The notes under the pieces: generated by a model
The model's input: the letters and a program-made list of their open reading frames with translations, nothing else
What the model was told of the DNA's origin: nothing
Databases searched by the model: none
NCBI RefSeq assembly: GCF_947179515.1
Contig: NC_067492.1
Coordinates: 9,557,347 to 9,621,346, forward strand
DNA: 64,000 nucleotides
Source of the DNA: Apodemus sylvaticus
Taxonomy: Eukaryota > Chordata > Mammalia > Rodentia > Muridae
Direction: 5' to 3'
Part shown: positions 44,599 to 55,575 of the stretch, one piece after another
How the letters are laid out: every line of letters begins with the position of its first letter
Numbering within the stretch: the first letter of the stretch is position 1
Program-made: the position numbers and the translations under genes

Positions 44599-44790
44599 CG
44601 TCCCGGGTCCCGCCCCGAAGGTGCTGAGCCGCTGAGGGAGGCGTGGGCCGCACCTGTGCACCCGCGAGCCCGGATCGCGCCCGCTTGCGAGCCGCTACCA
44701 GAGCAGCGTACGCTGCGGGGCTACCGGGCCCGTCCGAAGCGCGGCCATCCCTCTGCAAGGAAGTGCGAGCCTACACTGTCAATGGCGGCT
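44599..44790 (-). other. Klhl36: Klhl36 exon 1 (5' UTR; upstream edge approximate)
   Basis: The 3' edge is a consensus donor: the exon ends ...GGGACG and the intron starts GTGAGTGC at 44598. The upstream edge is a guess set by the GC-box cluster. No ATG lies in the frame that continues into the KLHL36 protein, so the exon is annotated as untranslated. The frame that joins to the coding frame is nevertheless open from 44770 to the donor. The exon also contains a short upstream ORF with an ATG. Confidence 0.7.
44695..44748 (-). other. upstream ORF in Klhl36 leader (17 codons)
   Basis: An ATG at 44748 with G at -3 and G at +4 (strong Kozak context) opens a 17-codon frame, MAALRTGPVAPQRTLLW, closed by TAG at 44697-44695. 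It is in a different frame from the main coding sequence and terminates before the splice donor. It is translated only if transcription starts upstream of 44748. A role in damping Klhl36 translation is inference. Confidence 0.4.
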
Positions 44791-45010
44791 GGGGGGCGGG
44801 ACCGGCCAACGGGAGAGGCGGGGTCTGCAGGATAAGGGGCGGAGCCTTATCTGAAGGGCAGGCCTGTGAAGGCGGAGTGCAGCTCCAGGGGCGGGGCCTG
44901 AGGAGGCTGGGAGGCAGGGGGTGTAGCCTTAGGGGCGGGGTCTGTAGATGGGAAGGAGCTGAGCTGGTCAAGATTTGGAAGAAGCACCCGGGTCCCTTAC
45001 TATAGATGGC

Positions 45011-45699
45011 ACCTGGCCGAACCCCAGCGGTCGCCTAGGCAGGCCAGGCATGCGCCGAAGAAGCTTGCTAGCGCCTACGTCCCAGGCACCAGGATACTAG
45101 GTGACTCTGTGGGACAAACCTCTGGGTAGAGTTCCGTGATGGCTGTACCCTCCCTCCTCCTCTTCCCTCGGGTGGCTTCTGCTCACCTATTCTGTAAAGA
45201 GGCCTTTGTTAACAACTCTGCTAGTAACCACACCTCCTGTGGCCTGCTTACTGCTACTCCATACCTTTATCCCAATCTATTATTATTACTTTTTTTTCAA
45301 GCTCAGGAGATTAAGCCCAGGGCCTCAACTACCACTCCCCCGGCCAACTTTGACCTAGTTGATTCAAAAGGTTTTAAATAATTCTTTCCTTCCTTTTCTT
45401 TTCTCCCTCTCCTCTGTCTGTCTGTCTGTCTCTCTTGCTCTCACTCTCTCGCTGTTCTCTTGCTCTTTCTCGCCCTCTCGCTCTTTCTTTCTGTTTCTTC
45501 TCTACTCGAAGACCTCCAGCAAACTTTACAATCCTTGCTGGGCTCCTATGGCAGGTACATAGCCTCTCAGTAAGCATTTATTGATCTTAGATCATTGTTA
45601 ATTCATCTATCAATTATCAAACTTCACTCATGTTATAGTGTGGAAGGACCTTGAAGAGGTTCGTTCCTCTCTGTGAAAGAATTTAGACACAAAAGGACA
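45011..45699. other. upstream flank of the promoter, no gene seen
   Basis: Contains a TC-rich pyrimidine tract at 45384-45505. Confidence 0.5.
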
Positions 45700-45825
45700 A
45701 TCCCAGCTGCATTTGGTGGCCCACAGCTGTCGTCTCAGCCCTTGGGAGGCTGAAGCAGGAAGATAAAGAGTTCAAGGCCAACCTGGGCTACATAGAGAGA
45801 CTGTCTCAGAAAAGCAAACCACTTG
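45700..45825 (+). mobile_element. PB1-type SINE
   Basis: GGGAGGCTGAAGCAGGAAGA and TTCAAGGCCAACCTGGGC. Confidence 0.7.
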
Positions 45826-46084
45826 AAATCAAAATACATAAGGAAAATGTTGAAACAGGAAAACGGGAGAGCCAAGAAGCACAGTAGAGGATGCCAGGGG
45901 CAAGAGAGTCGGGACAGTTAACAAAGGAAAATTAGGGACTTTTGGGGGAGATGATTAAAAAGTTTTGAAATGAGAGTATTGGTTGTATACCGGTGAGAGT
46001 ATAAATTTAGGTCTGTTCACCTATTTTCTATTAAGATATACTTAGAGGGTTTTTTTTGTTTTGTTTTGTTTTGTTTTTAATTAA

Positions 46085-46240
46085 GGTAGGGCTAGAGAGA
46101 TGGCTCAGCGGTTAAGAGCACTGACTGTTCTTCCAGAGGTCCTGAGTTCAATTCCCAGCAACCACATGGTGGCTCACAGCCATCTGTAACCATATGGCGG
46201 TGCACTCATATCCATTAAATAAAAAAACTCTTTTTTAAAA
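46085..46240 (+). mobile_element. B2 SINE with 3' deletion
   Basis: AGGGCTAGAGAGATGGCTC head; the 3' body is shortened. Confidence 0.92.
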
Positions 46241-46248
46241 AAATTGAA

Positions 46249-46430
46249 AGCCGGGCGGTGGTGGCACACGCCTGTAATCCCAGCACTCTGGGGAGTCAGA
46301 GGCAGGCGGATTTCTGAGTTCGAGGCCAGCCTGGTCTACAAAGTGAGTTCCAGAACAGTCAGGGCTACACAGAGAAACCCTGTCTCGGAAACCCCCCCCC
46401 CCCCAAAAAAAATCCAAAAAAAAAAAAAAA
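46249..46430 (+). mobile_element. B1 SINE
   Basis: GCCGGGCGGTGGTGGCAC start; the tail begins with C13 before the A run. Confidence 0.94.
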
Positions 46431-47160
46431 CCCAAAAAAAAAAGAAAAAAGAAAAAAAATTGAAAGTAGATTAAGCAGCTCTACCGCTGCTTGAGTTCAT
46501 CGCCATAGACAACCGAACTAAAGCTATTTTATTAATGTGTACCTTCAAATTAGTACCTGAGGTGTTGGGTTTGGAAAGGCAAACTAGAAGATGCACAGCT
46601 CTGAGGTGGGGGGCTGTAGTCAGGCCTTGAACAAACCTGGAAGTCTACTGGTGGCCTTGGCCTCTGAGCTAGCCTGGTCTCCTCCCATCTCCCTAGGAAC
46701 TGACTTCACTTCCTGCCTTTCCCTAGCGTTCTGCTTCAATTACAAATGTAGGGAATGCTGGCCAATCACACTGGATCACACCTGTAAGCCTCGCACTCGG
46801 GAAGCAGAGGCAAGAGGATCACCATAAATCTGAGGTAGGGGCTTGTTATGTGGCCAGGGTTGGCAGGAATTCTTGATCCTCCTGTCTCAGCTTCCTAAAT
46901 TCTGGGATTGCATCATTTCTAAACAACAACAATAATAAAACAATAATAATAATAATGCCATTGCTGGTTATGATGTGTGGGTTACAACCCTGCAGCTCAC
47001 CATGCCCTAAACATTGCTCTAAACTCTGCGTGCACAGGAAACCATTCCAACTTTTGACCCTGGGAGGAAGGCACCCTTCCCTTCCTGTTTATAGAGTCTC
47101 AGAAGGTGAGGACTGGAGAAGGAAAATCCCCGAGATATCTCACCTTTCAGAAGCCGATCT
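46431..47160. other. intergenic DNA with (AAT)n and a B1 fragment
   Basis: B1 fragment near 46745-46830 and AAT/AAC units at 46921-46955; otherwise unique. Confidence 0.5.
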
Positions 47161-47325
47161 CGGGCTGGAGAGATAGCTCAGCGGTTAAGAGCACTGACTA
47201 CTCTTCCGAAGGTCCTGAGTTCAAATCCCACATGGTAGCTCACAGCCATCTGTCATGGGATCTGATGCCCTCTTCTAGTGTGTCTGAAGACAGTGACAGT
47301 GTAACTCATAAAATAAAGAAGCTGC
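47161..47325 (+). mobile_element. B2 SINE
   Basis: GGGCTGGAGAGATAGCTC head. Confidence 0.94.
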
Positions 47326-47496
47326 TCTCTGAAGTCAGGCAGTCAGTCTCTATGGCTTTAGCCTGGCCCCTGCTACCCACAGTACCTCAGAGTGACACAC
47401 CCTCTGCACAGAGAGCTCAGAAAACAGGGAGGACCAAGGAAAGAGAAACCTTATGTAGCAAAAGGGAACGGCCGTGGACATTTGAGAACACATGGC

Positions 47497-47670
47497 CCAC
47501 CATGGATGGTGGTGTCCACCTTTAATCCCAGCACTTTGGGAGGGAGAGGTAAGGTTATTGTTGTGAGTTCAAGGCCAGTCTGGTCTACATAGCAAGTTCT
47601 AGGACAGCCACGGCTACATAGAGAAATCCCGTCTCCAAACAAACAAACAAAACAAAACAAAACAAAAAAA
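47497..47670 (+). mobile_element. B1 SINE, diverged
   Basis: CATGGATGGTGGTGTCCACC start. Confidence 0.85.
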
Positions 47671-47726
47671 CAAGATACACACCCTAAATATTTACCTGTA
47701 AATCACATGACTTGGGCTCTTTGGTA

Positions 47727-48053
47727 GTGTGATGGTTCAAATATGATTGGCCCAGGGAATGACTCTATTAGGAGGTGTGGCCTTGTTGGAGTGGGTGTGT
47801 CACTGTGGGTGTGGGCTTAAGACCCTCATCCTAGCTGCCTGGAAGCCAGTCTTCCACTAGCGGCCTTCAGATGAAGATGTAGAACTCTCAGCTCCTCCTG
47901 CACCATGCCTGCCTGGATGCTGCCATGTTCCTGCCTTGATGATAATGGACTGAACCTCTGAACCTGTAAGCCAGCCCCAATTAAATGTTGTCCTTACAAG
48001 AGTTGCCTTGGTCATGGTGTCTGTTCACAGCAGTAAAACCCTAACTAAGACAG
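47727..48053 (+). mobile_element. family A rodent repeat
   Basis: AGTGTGATGGTTCAAATATG ... AACCCTAACTAAGACAGG; the most complete of the copies. Confidence 0.78.
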
Positions 48054-48401
48054 GTAGCTTTTCTTCTCTTTTGACAGCACGAGGTTTTCTCATTCAGTAA
48101 AGTCTCTCCTGTAGCATGATCCTAATGAAAGCGTCTGGTTCTGCAGTCATGAAGATTAAACACTGGGCTTCCCCTATTGGTGGCTGCGCAACTAGCATCC
48201 CTATTACAAATTACATGGAGGTAAGTACTGCTTGCTCTTTCTTTTGTACCTCCCCCAAAGGAGGATCTTAGTGGATGCTCCAGACAGGGACTCCACACTG
48301 TCACCTCAGAGAGACAGCATGAAGCTGTGGCATAAAGCAGGACGATGCCTTTCCTTGCTCTGAGGTCTTCTCTGGACCAATCTAGACCAACACTAGGTTC
48401 T

Positions 48402-48440
<39 letters not shown>
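48402..48440. repeat. (GT)n microsatellite
   Basis: Uninterrupted GT run. Confidence 0.97.
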
Positions 48441-48444
<4 letters not shown>

Positions 48445-48464
48445 GGTATATGTATGTATAGTTT

Positions 48465-48600
48465 TGTTTTGTTGATACAGGGTCTTATGGTGTAGCTCTG
48501 GCTATCCTGAAACTCACTATGTAGACTAGACTGGCTACAAACTAACCTGCCTCTGCCTCCAGGATGCTGAAATTAAAGCCTTGGACCACTATGTCCCATT
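48465..48600 (-). mobile_element. old B1
   Basis: Diverged antisense B1. Confidence 0.7.
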
Positions 48601-49349
48601 TCAATCACAGGTGTTGACGTTACTATTTCATTCCATATTCCCTGGGACATGGGGAGGAAGAATCAGGAGCACTTGCAGACTGTCACAGGCCACCCTGCAC
48701 CATACCGAGTAACTTGTTAGACAGTAGGACCCACAGGTCCCCATCGGGTGATAGTGGTCAGTAGGAATGAAGGACTTCCTATTACCTGGTCCACCACCCA
48801 TCATGCTTTGCACACACAGGACACATGCAAAGCAAAATGACTCCGAATGTTAAAGCAGTGTTGGGCCTTTCTGAAACAGGGGCCCGTGTAACCCCTGGAA
48901 GCCACAGACTCACACAGCTGGCCACAGAAGGACGTTAGGGCTGTGGATGGGCCTCAGTGTCAGAATACATTCTTCAGGACAGCATAAAATCATTAAAAAA
49001 TAAATAAGTTGAGAAAAGAAAGAAAGAAAAGGAGAATGGAAGGACAGTGGGGGTTGGCTGGGCTCCAGGAGGTGAAAGCCAGGCCCAGAAGGGGGGTGGG
49101 GACAGCTCTCTAAACACCTGATTCTGCTCGCGGAAGGTTTGTTCCTGGCCTGGCCTTCCTCCCAAGGGCTGAATAGTGTAGACAGTAGAGAAAGAAGACC
49201 TTCGTGTGGGGTTTTACCACTCCTTCCTCCCTCTCCCTCAAAGTGTTTTCCCCACCCCACCGCACCCTCACCCGGCTCCTGGGATAAATCCTGACAAGGC
49301 TGTGCCCTTATTTTGTGAGGTGAACAAGCTACTTTACTGTGCCATCCCT
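48601..49349. other. unique intergenic DNA
   Basis: No gene; a 156-codon minus-strand frame here has no domain or codon-use support. Confidence 0.5.
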
Positions 49350-49898
49350 GGACTGCAACCTTGAGGTCCCTAGTCCTCAAGCCTTAGACTTTTATTGCTT
49401 GGGGATTCTCTACCTTCAACCTGTTCCTCTTAATGGTGTCATCAAAGCCACATGAATTAATCCACACGTTCATCAAACTGTCCGTGATAATAACTTCTAA
49501 CTTTAGCTGACGGTACAAGACACTCAGCCGACCACACAGGCACTCTCCGCTTTAAGCCCTGATCCCTGATTGAGTCGGTATCGTCTGGCGTGGACACTCT
49601 CCGGTCATTCACACTCAGACCTTCATCTGCTTTAGGTATTGCCCAGCATCACCCTTTGATGGGAGGGGCAGGACGACACCAACTGGCCTGGACAGAGGCC
49701 TGGGGGAGGCCCGGGAGCTGCTATGTGCAGAGTGGATGCACACCCCAGCTCTAGCTTGGCACCACCAAGGTCCCTCGTCCACTGGTAGTGCCCACATCCT
49801 GACTCACCTGTGAGACATGGCTTCCTACAGGTGTTTCTCTTTCTGTTAGGTATTAAAAGGTTAAGGCTTGAGGACTCAAGACCTCAAGGTTGCAGTCC
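49350..49898. repeat. long imperfect inverted repeat with hairpin arms
   Basis: A 45-bp arm at 49350-49394 pairs with 49854-49898 at 40 of 45 positions, including unbroken runs of 19 (GGACTGCAACCTTGAGGTC) and 15 (AGTCCTCAAGCCTTA). The spacer is 459 bp of unique DNA. Each arm contains CTTGAGG and CCTCAAG, so each can fold on itself. No SINE or microsatellite accounts for it. It may be an old terminal-inverted-repeat DNA transposon remnant. Confidence 0.85.
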
Positions 49899-50037
49899 CT
49901 GAACTCTGTCCCAGCTCAGCAGGTTGTCATCGCTGACCCAGACCCCCCATCACAGCTGTTCACCACTTGGGAAAAATCCCTCCCAGACTGCTGTGGCATA
50001 AGGACAGCAAAGGGCACTTGCTAGAACCTTCCTTCAT

Positions 50038-50235
50038 GGTCTGGAGAGATGGCTCAGCAGTTAAGAGCACTGACTGCTCTTCTGAGTTCAAATCCCAGCA
50101 ACCACATGGTGGCTCGAAACCATCCATAATGAGATCTGATGCCCTCTTCTGGTGTGTCTGAAGACAGCAACAGTGAACTTATACATATAGCAAACATATA
50201 GTATACATATAGTAAATAAATCTTTAAAAAAAAAA
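50038..50235 (+). mobile_element. B2 SINE
   Basis: GGTCTGGAGAGATGGCTC head, A-rich tail. Confidence 0.94.
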
Positions 50236-50607
50236 AACAAAACTTCCTTCATTAACGACCCCTCTCCTCCCCGGTGGAGCCTAAAACCAGGTATTTCTAC
50301 AACGCCGCAGGAAATCCTTGACCTTGTATACACTTTACATTCTGGAATCTGGCATTAGTCTTTGGGGATCAAAACTCTTAAGCTCTTGGCCGTGCTATTC
50401 AAAGCACCTGCCACCAGCCACGGGCGGCTATTTCTAATGTCAGCTTTAATTAGTCAAGACTTAGATAAAATTGTAAATTCGGATTTCCACACACTAGCCA
50501 CATTTTAAGTTCTCAGTAGTCACATGCAGCTAGTAGCTGTCATATGGGACAAAGCAGAATCCAGGACACTCCCATCCTTCCAGAAAGTTCTATATGACAT
50601 GATGCCC

Positions 50608-51000
50608 TGTACTGGCTGGAATTTGTGTGCCAACTTGACCCAGACTGGAGTTATCACAGAGAAAGGAGCTTCAGGTGAGGAAGTGCCTCCATGAGATCCA
50701 GCTGTAAGGCATTTTCTCCATTAGTGATCAAGGTGGGAGGGGCTCTTGTGGGTGGTGCCATCCCTGAGTTGGTATTGGGTTCTATAAGAAAGAAAGCTGA
50801 GCAAGCCAGGGGAAGCAAGCCAATAAGAAACATCCCTCCATGGCCTCTGCATCAGCTCCTGCTTCCTGACCTGCTTGAGTTCCAGTCCTGACCTCCTTTA
50901 GCAGCACTGTGGAAGTGTAAGCTCTATAAACCCTTTCCTCCCCAACTTGCTTCTTGGTCATGATGTTTGTATAGAAATAGAAACCCTGACCAAGACATGC
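50608..51000 (+). mobile_element. medium-length rodent interspersed repeat (family B)
   Basis: ACTGGCTGGAATTTGTGTGCC ... AACCCTGACCAAGACATG. I recognise it as a common mouse repeat of presumed non-autonomous hAT type, ending like family A (AAGACA). The exact name is not asserted. Confidence 0.65.
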
Positions 51001-51202
51001 CCTAAAGTAGCACTTAGCAGCACCTAACTTGGAGTGAACTACTTACTGTTCTAGATTCTAGGTTTTCTCGTCTGCAAAAAAAGTAGGAAATTCACCTACT
51101 CCGCAGCAAACCTTTACACCAAGTACCTACATGGCCAGGTAGTATTTTAGGAGCCTGGGGTACAATATCAAATGACACAGGTATAAAAAAAGCAGACCTT
51201 TG

Positions 51203-51395
51203 GGCTGGAGAGATGGCTCAGCAGTTAAGAGCACTGACTGCTCTTCCAGAGGTCCTGAGTTCAAATCCCAGCAACCACATGGTGGCTCACAACCATTGGT
51301 AATGAGATCTGATGCCCTCTTCTGGAGTGTCTGAAGATAGCTACAGTGTACTTACATATACTAAATAAATAATTTCTAAAAAAAAAAAAAAAAAG
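51203..51395 (+). mobile_element. B2 SINE
   Basis: GGGCTGGAGAGATGGCTC head and A17 tail; near consensus. Confidence 0.96.
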
Positions 51396-52636
51396 CAGAC
51401 CTTTTAGAGGATGGACAATGGCATCCACCTCTGAGGGTTAGTTTGAGGATAGAAGTAGAAGACATGAACACATTCTAGCACAATTGATGTGCTTAATAAA
51501 TGTTACCTGCTACTATTATTTGGCTTAGGAGGCCCAAGCCAGCCTGGAACTCAGTTCTTTTGCCTTAGCCTCTTAAGGGATGAGATTACAGGGATTTGCT
51601 ACTCTGATTATCTGCTACTGTTGCTAATAATTTCCTACTGTTTTGCCACTCTGGACAATAAGTATGTAATCCCCAGGTCTCCACTTTCTAGTCTGACTCC
51701 ACGGCAGACATGACTAATTGATCACCTCACTTTCCCCCAGTTCTAAGGTAGCAGTGGGACTCTGGGAACTGAGCAGCAGGCTGCAGTGACACATCTTCCC
51801 AGGACTCTCAACAGCCCCTGAGAACGTCACCTCTGCTCCCCCACCCCAAACTCCCTGACCTGCATAATCCTGGAGGCCAAGATCTCTTAGGTCCTAAGAG
51901 TTAAGGCTTTCTTCCTGTCCCCCTTCAGAAGAAGCAAGCGTGTAGTTAGGACGTTGTCAGCTGCGTAGCTGCGTCTCCGCTGGCTCCAGTCACTGGCTCT
52001 TTGCTGACTTGCTGGGTGTGGGACTCTGGCTGGTTTCTCTTCAGGTGTCGTGGAGTCTGGGGCGGTCTTCTCTCTTCTTCCAGAAAGAGTGGACTGTGTC
52101 TCAGCTGGGCAATCAGTACTGGGCAAAAATGGCTGAGCTCTACCCACCTTGTATCTGAAGTAGGGGGAGACAGTTGCTGAGCACTGTTGCAATCAGAGGA
52201 GATAAGGAAGGACAGAGGCTGGCCCTGCCCCCTGGGGACTGAGGGAGGCAGGAACACGGGGTTCTGAAGAGTCAGTCTCGTGCATGCGGACCTGCTTGTC
52301 CCTAACCACGGCGCCCAGCATCCATAGCCTGACCCCTGAAATGCCTGTCCTGCCTCCTCTTCTCCCCCATGGCCTGGGCCAACTCCACAGGCTGTCCTGG
52401 CTGAATCTCCCGGCATCTAGTCTTGTGGGTTTGTTTATTCAGTCACTTATTCAGTAGACCAGGCCTTAATGACCATGGCATAAAGATAGCTTGGCTTTAC
52501 TTAAATCTTGCTCTGCCACTTGGCAGCTAGCTGTGTGGCTTTGGGCCAGTTACACAGAGAAATTGTTTTCTGAGGTAGGGGTCTCCACCTCAGGCTGCCT
52601 TCCCACCTTGTTATCGGCTGAAGACAACCTTGAACA

Positions 52637-52637
<1 letters not shown>
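51396..52637. other. unique intergenic DNA, no gene seen
   Basis: Open frames of 100-156 codons at 51.9-52.4 kb overlap on the minus strand without domain support. Confidence 0.5.
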
Positions 52638-52667
<30 letters not shown>

Positions 52668-52845
52668 CTTCTTCTTCTTCTTCTTCTTCTTCTTCTTCTT
52701 CTTCTTCTTCTTCTTCTTCTTCTTCTTCTTTTTCTTCTTCTTCTTCTTTTCTTCTTCTTCTTCTTCTTTTTTTTCTTCTTCTTCTCCTCCTCCTCTTCCT
52801 CCTCCTCCTCCTTCTCCTCCTCCCCCTCCTCCTCCTTCTTCTTCT
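52638..52845. repeat. (CTT)n polypyrimidine tract
   Basis: About 31 uninterrupted CTT units, then mixed CTT/CTC/CCTC units. Confidence 0.97.
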
Positions 52846-52849
52846 GGTG

Positions 52850-53003
52850 GGGGGGGTTGGTTTTTCAAGACAGGGTTTCTCTGTGTAGCCCTGGCTGTCC
52901 TGGAACTCACTCTGTAGACCAGGTTGGATTTGAACTCAGAAATCCGCCTGCCTCTGCCTCCAAATTGCTGGGATTAAAGGCATGTGCCACCACTGCCAGC
53001 TCA
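52850..53003 (-). mobile_element. B1 SINE with purine-repeat tail
   Basis: Complete antisense B1 next to the CTT tract; inserted into a PB1 remnant that resumes with GACCTTGAACTTCTG. Confidence 0.93.
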
Positions 53004-53248
53004 GACCTTGAACTTCTGATCCTCCTGTTTCTACCTCCTCAGTTCAGGGCATACAGGGGTGTACCATTACTTCTGGTTTCTTGGTAGTGGGCATGAAACC
53101 CAAGGCTTCATGGATGTTAGGTAAGCACTCTTGACTGAGCTACAGCCTGGGGAATGGAGAGTCCAGTTTAGCTCAGGGGCTGTGAGTGTCCGAAGCACAG
53201 AGGGACCTTCTGTGGGAGACTTAGGCGGCACAGCTGGATAAGGATGGC

Positions 53249-53343
53249 ATCCCTGGGGGGGGATGGGATGGGGGTTTCCGGGAGGGAGGGAACTGGGTAA
53301 GGGGTAACACTTGAATGTAAATAAATTAAAAACAAACAAACAA
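53249..53343 (+). mobile_element. 5'-truncated L1 3' end
   Basis: G-rich purine segment followed by GAATGTAAATAAATTAAAAAC, typical of a mouse L1 3' UTR end. Perfect 11-bp target-site duplication ATAAGGATGGC (53238-53248, 53344-53354). Confidence 0.8.
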
Positions 53344-53354
53344 ATAAGGATGGC

Positions 53355-54830
53355 TTTTCTCCACAGTGGTTCTTGATGACAAAGGCAGTGCTTGCTTGTC
53401 CAAACTGTTCATTCATGATGAAGACGGTGCATACAGCTTACTCAGGGTGGACCAGAGATTAAATACCTTTTGCAGGGAGGAATGTCTGGGAAGGGATGCT
53501 TATTGGCTGAACCCTCGAGGTGGCCCATCTAGAGACCTCATTAGTGTGACGAACTCAGGGCTCCGTGCTATCTGACTAGCTGTCACGGTGGTCACATGCA
53601 TGCTCCAGGACAGGAACCAGGTCAGGAGCAAGTTCAAACCTGTTCACAATCAGGAGAATCCGCTGGGGGTTTCTTAATCTGTTCAACCTTCCTGGTTTTT
53701 TTTGTTTTGTGTTTTTTTATTGTCTGGTGACAAGGTTCCACTTGTCCCACACATGACTGTAAGAAAAATGAGACAGAGAAGCAGAGAAACTAGAGTTCAA
53801 CAGGCTGAGGCTGCTTTATTGGAACAGGGAGGGGCTCTAACCTCGTGGGATGGAGTCGAACACCCAGGAGCAGGGTGGGTTGGTTTTGATCCCTTGGCAT
53901 ATAGTTTCTGTAGCCATTCTCTACAGCGAAGGGCTGTTGCTCAGTACAACCTGACTTAATCCCTCACCATCTGCAGCTACAACTCAACAATGTGAGACTC
54001 TGTTTCTAAACAAACAAATACCGTTTCCACTTTGAAGTTCCCAGGTTCATTTCCCATAGCCCAAGGCAGGCTAGAGGCTGCCTTCCAAGCCCTAGCAAAT
54101 CCTGGGTTCCAGCCATGCACCTGCCTCTTCTTTTCACAAGTCTCTGACTTATTTAGAACAAAGGAAAATGAGAATGGCCTCCTGCCCTTACAGCCTGGGT
54201 GGCCTCAGCCCTTTAAGACAGCCTGGGGGGGGGGGCGGGGGTGCTGAGCTCAGGCGACCTGGGGGCCTTTCCTATTGCTCTGCTCCTTTTGGTAACGTAG
54301 GGACTGGAAGAAGCTGGCCTCTGGTAGAGGCACCTTTTTGCTGGGAGCAATGAATTTGACACGCCCCCCCAACCTTTATTCCTTCACCTCCTCTGAGCAG
54401 AGAGAGGGGTGTGGGGTGGGTGGGGAGGGCTGGGATTTTAGGGCTCAAGTTCAATGAATCTGGAAAGTGCAGGAATCACTGACTGGGCTGTGTGGGGCTG
54501 GTGTCAGATAGAAAAGGGAAATATCGTAAAGTAAAGTGCTCAAGTCAAGAAGTCACCACCGAGGGACCCTGACAACTTTATCTGCAACCCAAGGCCCTGC
54601 CTCAGTGGCTACTGCCAGTGATTAGGGCAGCCTGAGCCGCCAGAGGACTCTACCCGGTAGTTTAGTCACATGACCCATCTTTAACCAATCATAGCAGCCG
54701 AGTCCGAGGCTAGTGTGTGCCTAGGTAGAAGAGGACATTGGATTCCCAAGAACTGGAGTTACAGTGTTGTGTTCGGGGTGGAAGCCGAGAAACCACACTC
54801 ACTTCAGGAAGCTTAAAAATAAAAGCTTCA
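53355..54830. other. unique intergenic DNA, no gene seen
   Basis: Contains poly-G (54228-54241) and G/C-rich stretches; no gene evidence. Confidence 0.5.
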
Positions 54831-55020
54831 GGGCTGGAGAGATGGCTCAGCGGTTAGAGCACTGACTGCTCTTCCGAAGGTCCTGAGTTCAATTCCCAGC
54901 AACCACATGGTGGCTCACAACCATCTGTAATAATGGGAATCTGACGCCCTCTTGTGGTGTGTCTGAAGACAGCTACAGTGTACTCATATACATAAAAAGA
55001 AAATAAATCTTAAAAAGAAT
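54831..55020 (+). mobile_element. B2 SINE
   Basis: AGGGCTGGAGAGATGGCTC head. Confidence 0.95.
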
Positions 55021-55272
55021 ACGGAGTTCAGGTTCTCTGGTCCCGGAACCCAACTGCTATCCTGCGCGTTCAGATGCTTCGTGCTGGTCTGCTGACCAGT
55101 GCAGGATGTAGAGAGTGAAGATGCTGTCATCTGCGCTAAGGCACACGAGTCACATATGTGCTGCTCGTCTTGACGTAATTGACTGCGTGCACCTTGCCCT
55201 CTCCTTGTTCCCTTACCATCCCAAATTCCAGGTCAGCGTCCAGGACGGGACCTGACTGCAAAAGCTGACTCT

Positions 55273-55430
55273 AGCGGGGCAGTGGTGGCGCATGCCTTTA
55301 ACCCCAGCACTTGGGAGGCAGAGGCAGGAGGCCAGCCTGGTCTACAGAGTGAGTTCCAGGATAGCCAAGACTACACAGAGAAACCCTGTCTCGAAAAACA
55401 AACAAAAACAAAAAACAAAAAACTGACTCT
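55273..55430 (+). mobile_element. B1 SINE with internal deletion
   Basis: AGCGGGGCAGTGGTGGCGC start; about 18 bp missing in the middle. Confidence 0.92.
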
Positions 55431-55499
55431 AACCCTGCGGGGACACAACTCAGATCCGTAACTGGCTGCCTCCTGGAGCTCTCAGAAAATGAAGCTTTT

Positions 55500-55575
55500 A
55501 TTTTTAAAGATTTATTTTTATTTATTATATCTAAGTACACTGTAGCTGTCTTCAGACACACCAGAAGAGGGCAGT
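55500..55575 (-). mobile_element. B2 fragment
   Basis: 3' half of an antisense B2. Confidence 0.85.

Larger units (their letters stand above)
44460..45010 (-). promoter_or_regulatory. Klhl36: CpG island and GC-box promoter of Klhl36
   Basis: This is the only long CpG-dense stretch in the window. Reading outward from the first exon it carries five GC boxes (Sp1/KLF-type GGGCGG cores) near 44792, 44817, 44836, 44888 and 44932. No TATA box is visible at a suitable distance, as expected for a broad housekeeping promoter. The splice donor at 44599 reads on the minus strand and joins in phase-compatible fashion to the first coding exon, so the promoter is assigned to Klhl36. The exact transcription start is not visible; I infer it near 44.76-44.80 kb. 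A divergent plus-strand transcript is possible but not supported by any exon I can see. Confidence 0.85.

Noticed and set aside
44516..44758. 80-codon minus-strand frame starting at 44758 as a separate protein
   Set aside because: Its first codon is TTG, not ATG, and it runs through the clear splice donor at 44599. Treated instead as an open leader frame of Klhl36.
48910..49380. 156-codon minus-strand frame
   Set aside because: No homology recognised; proline/serine-rich composition typical of chance frames. It also runs into the left arm of the inverted repeat.
52491..53087. 198-residue leucine/phenylalanine-rich frame
   Set aside because: Translation of the CTT tract and an antisense B1; no independent coding support.
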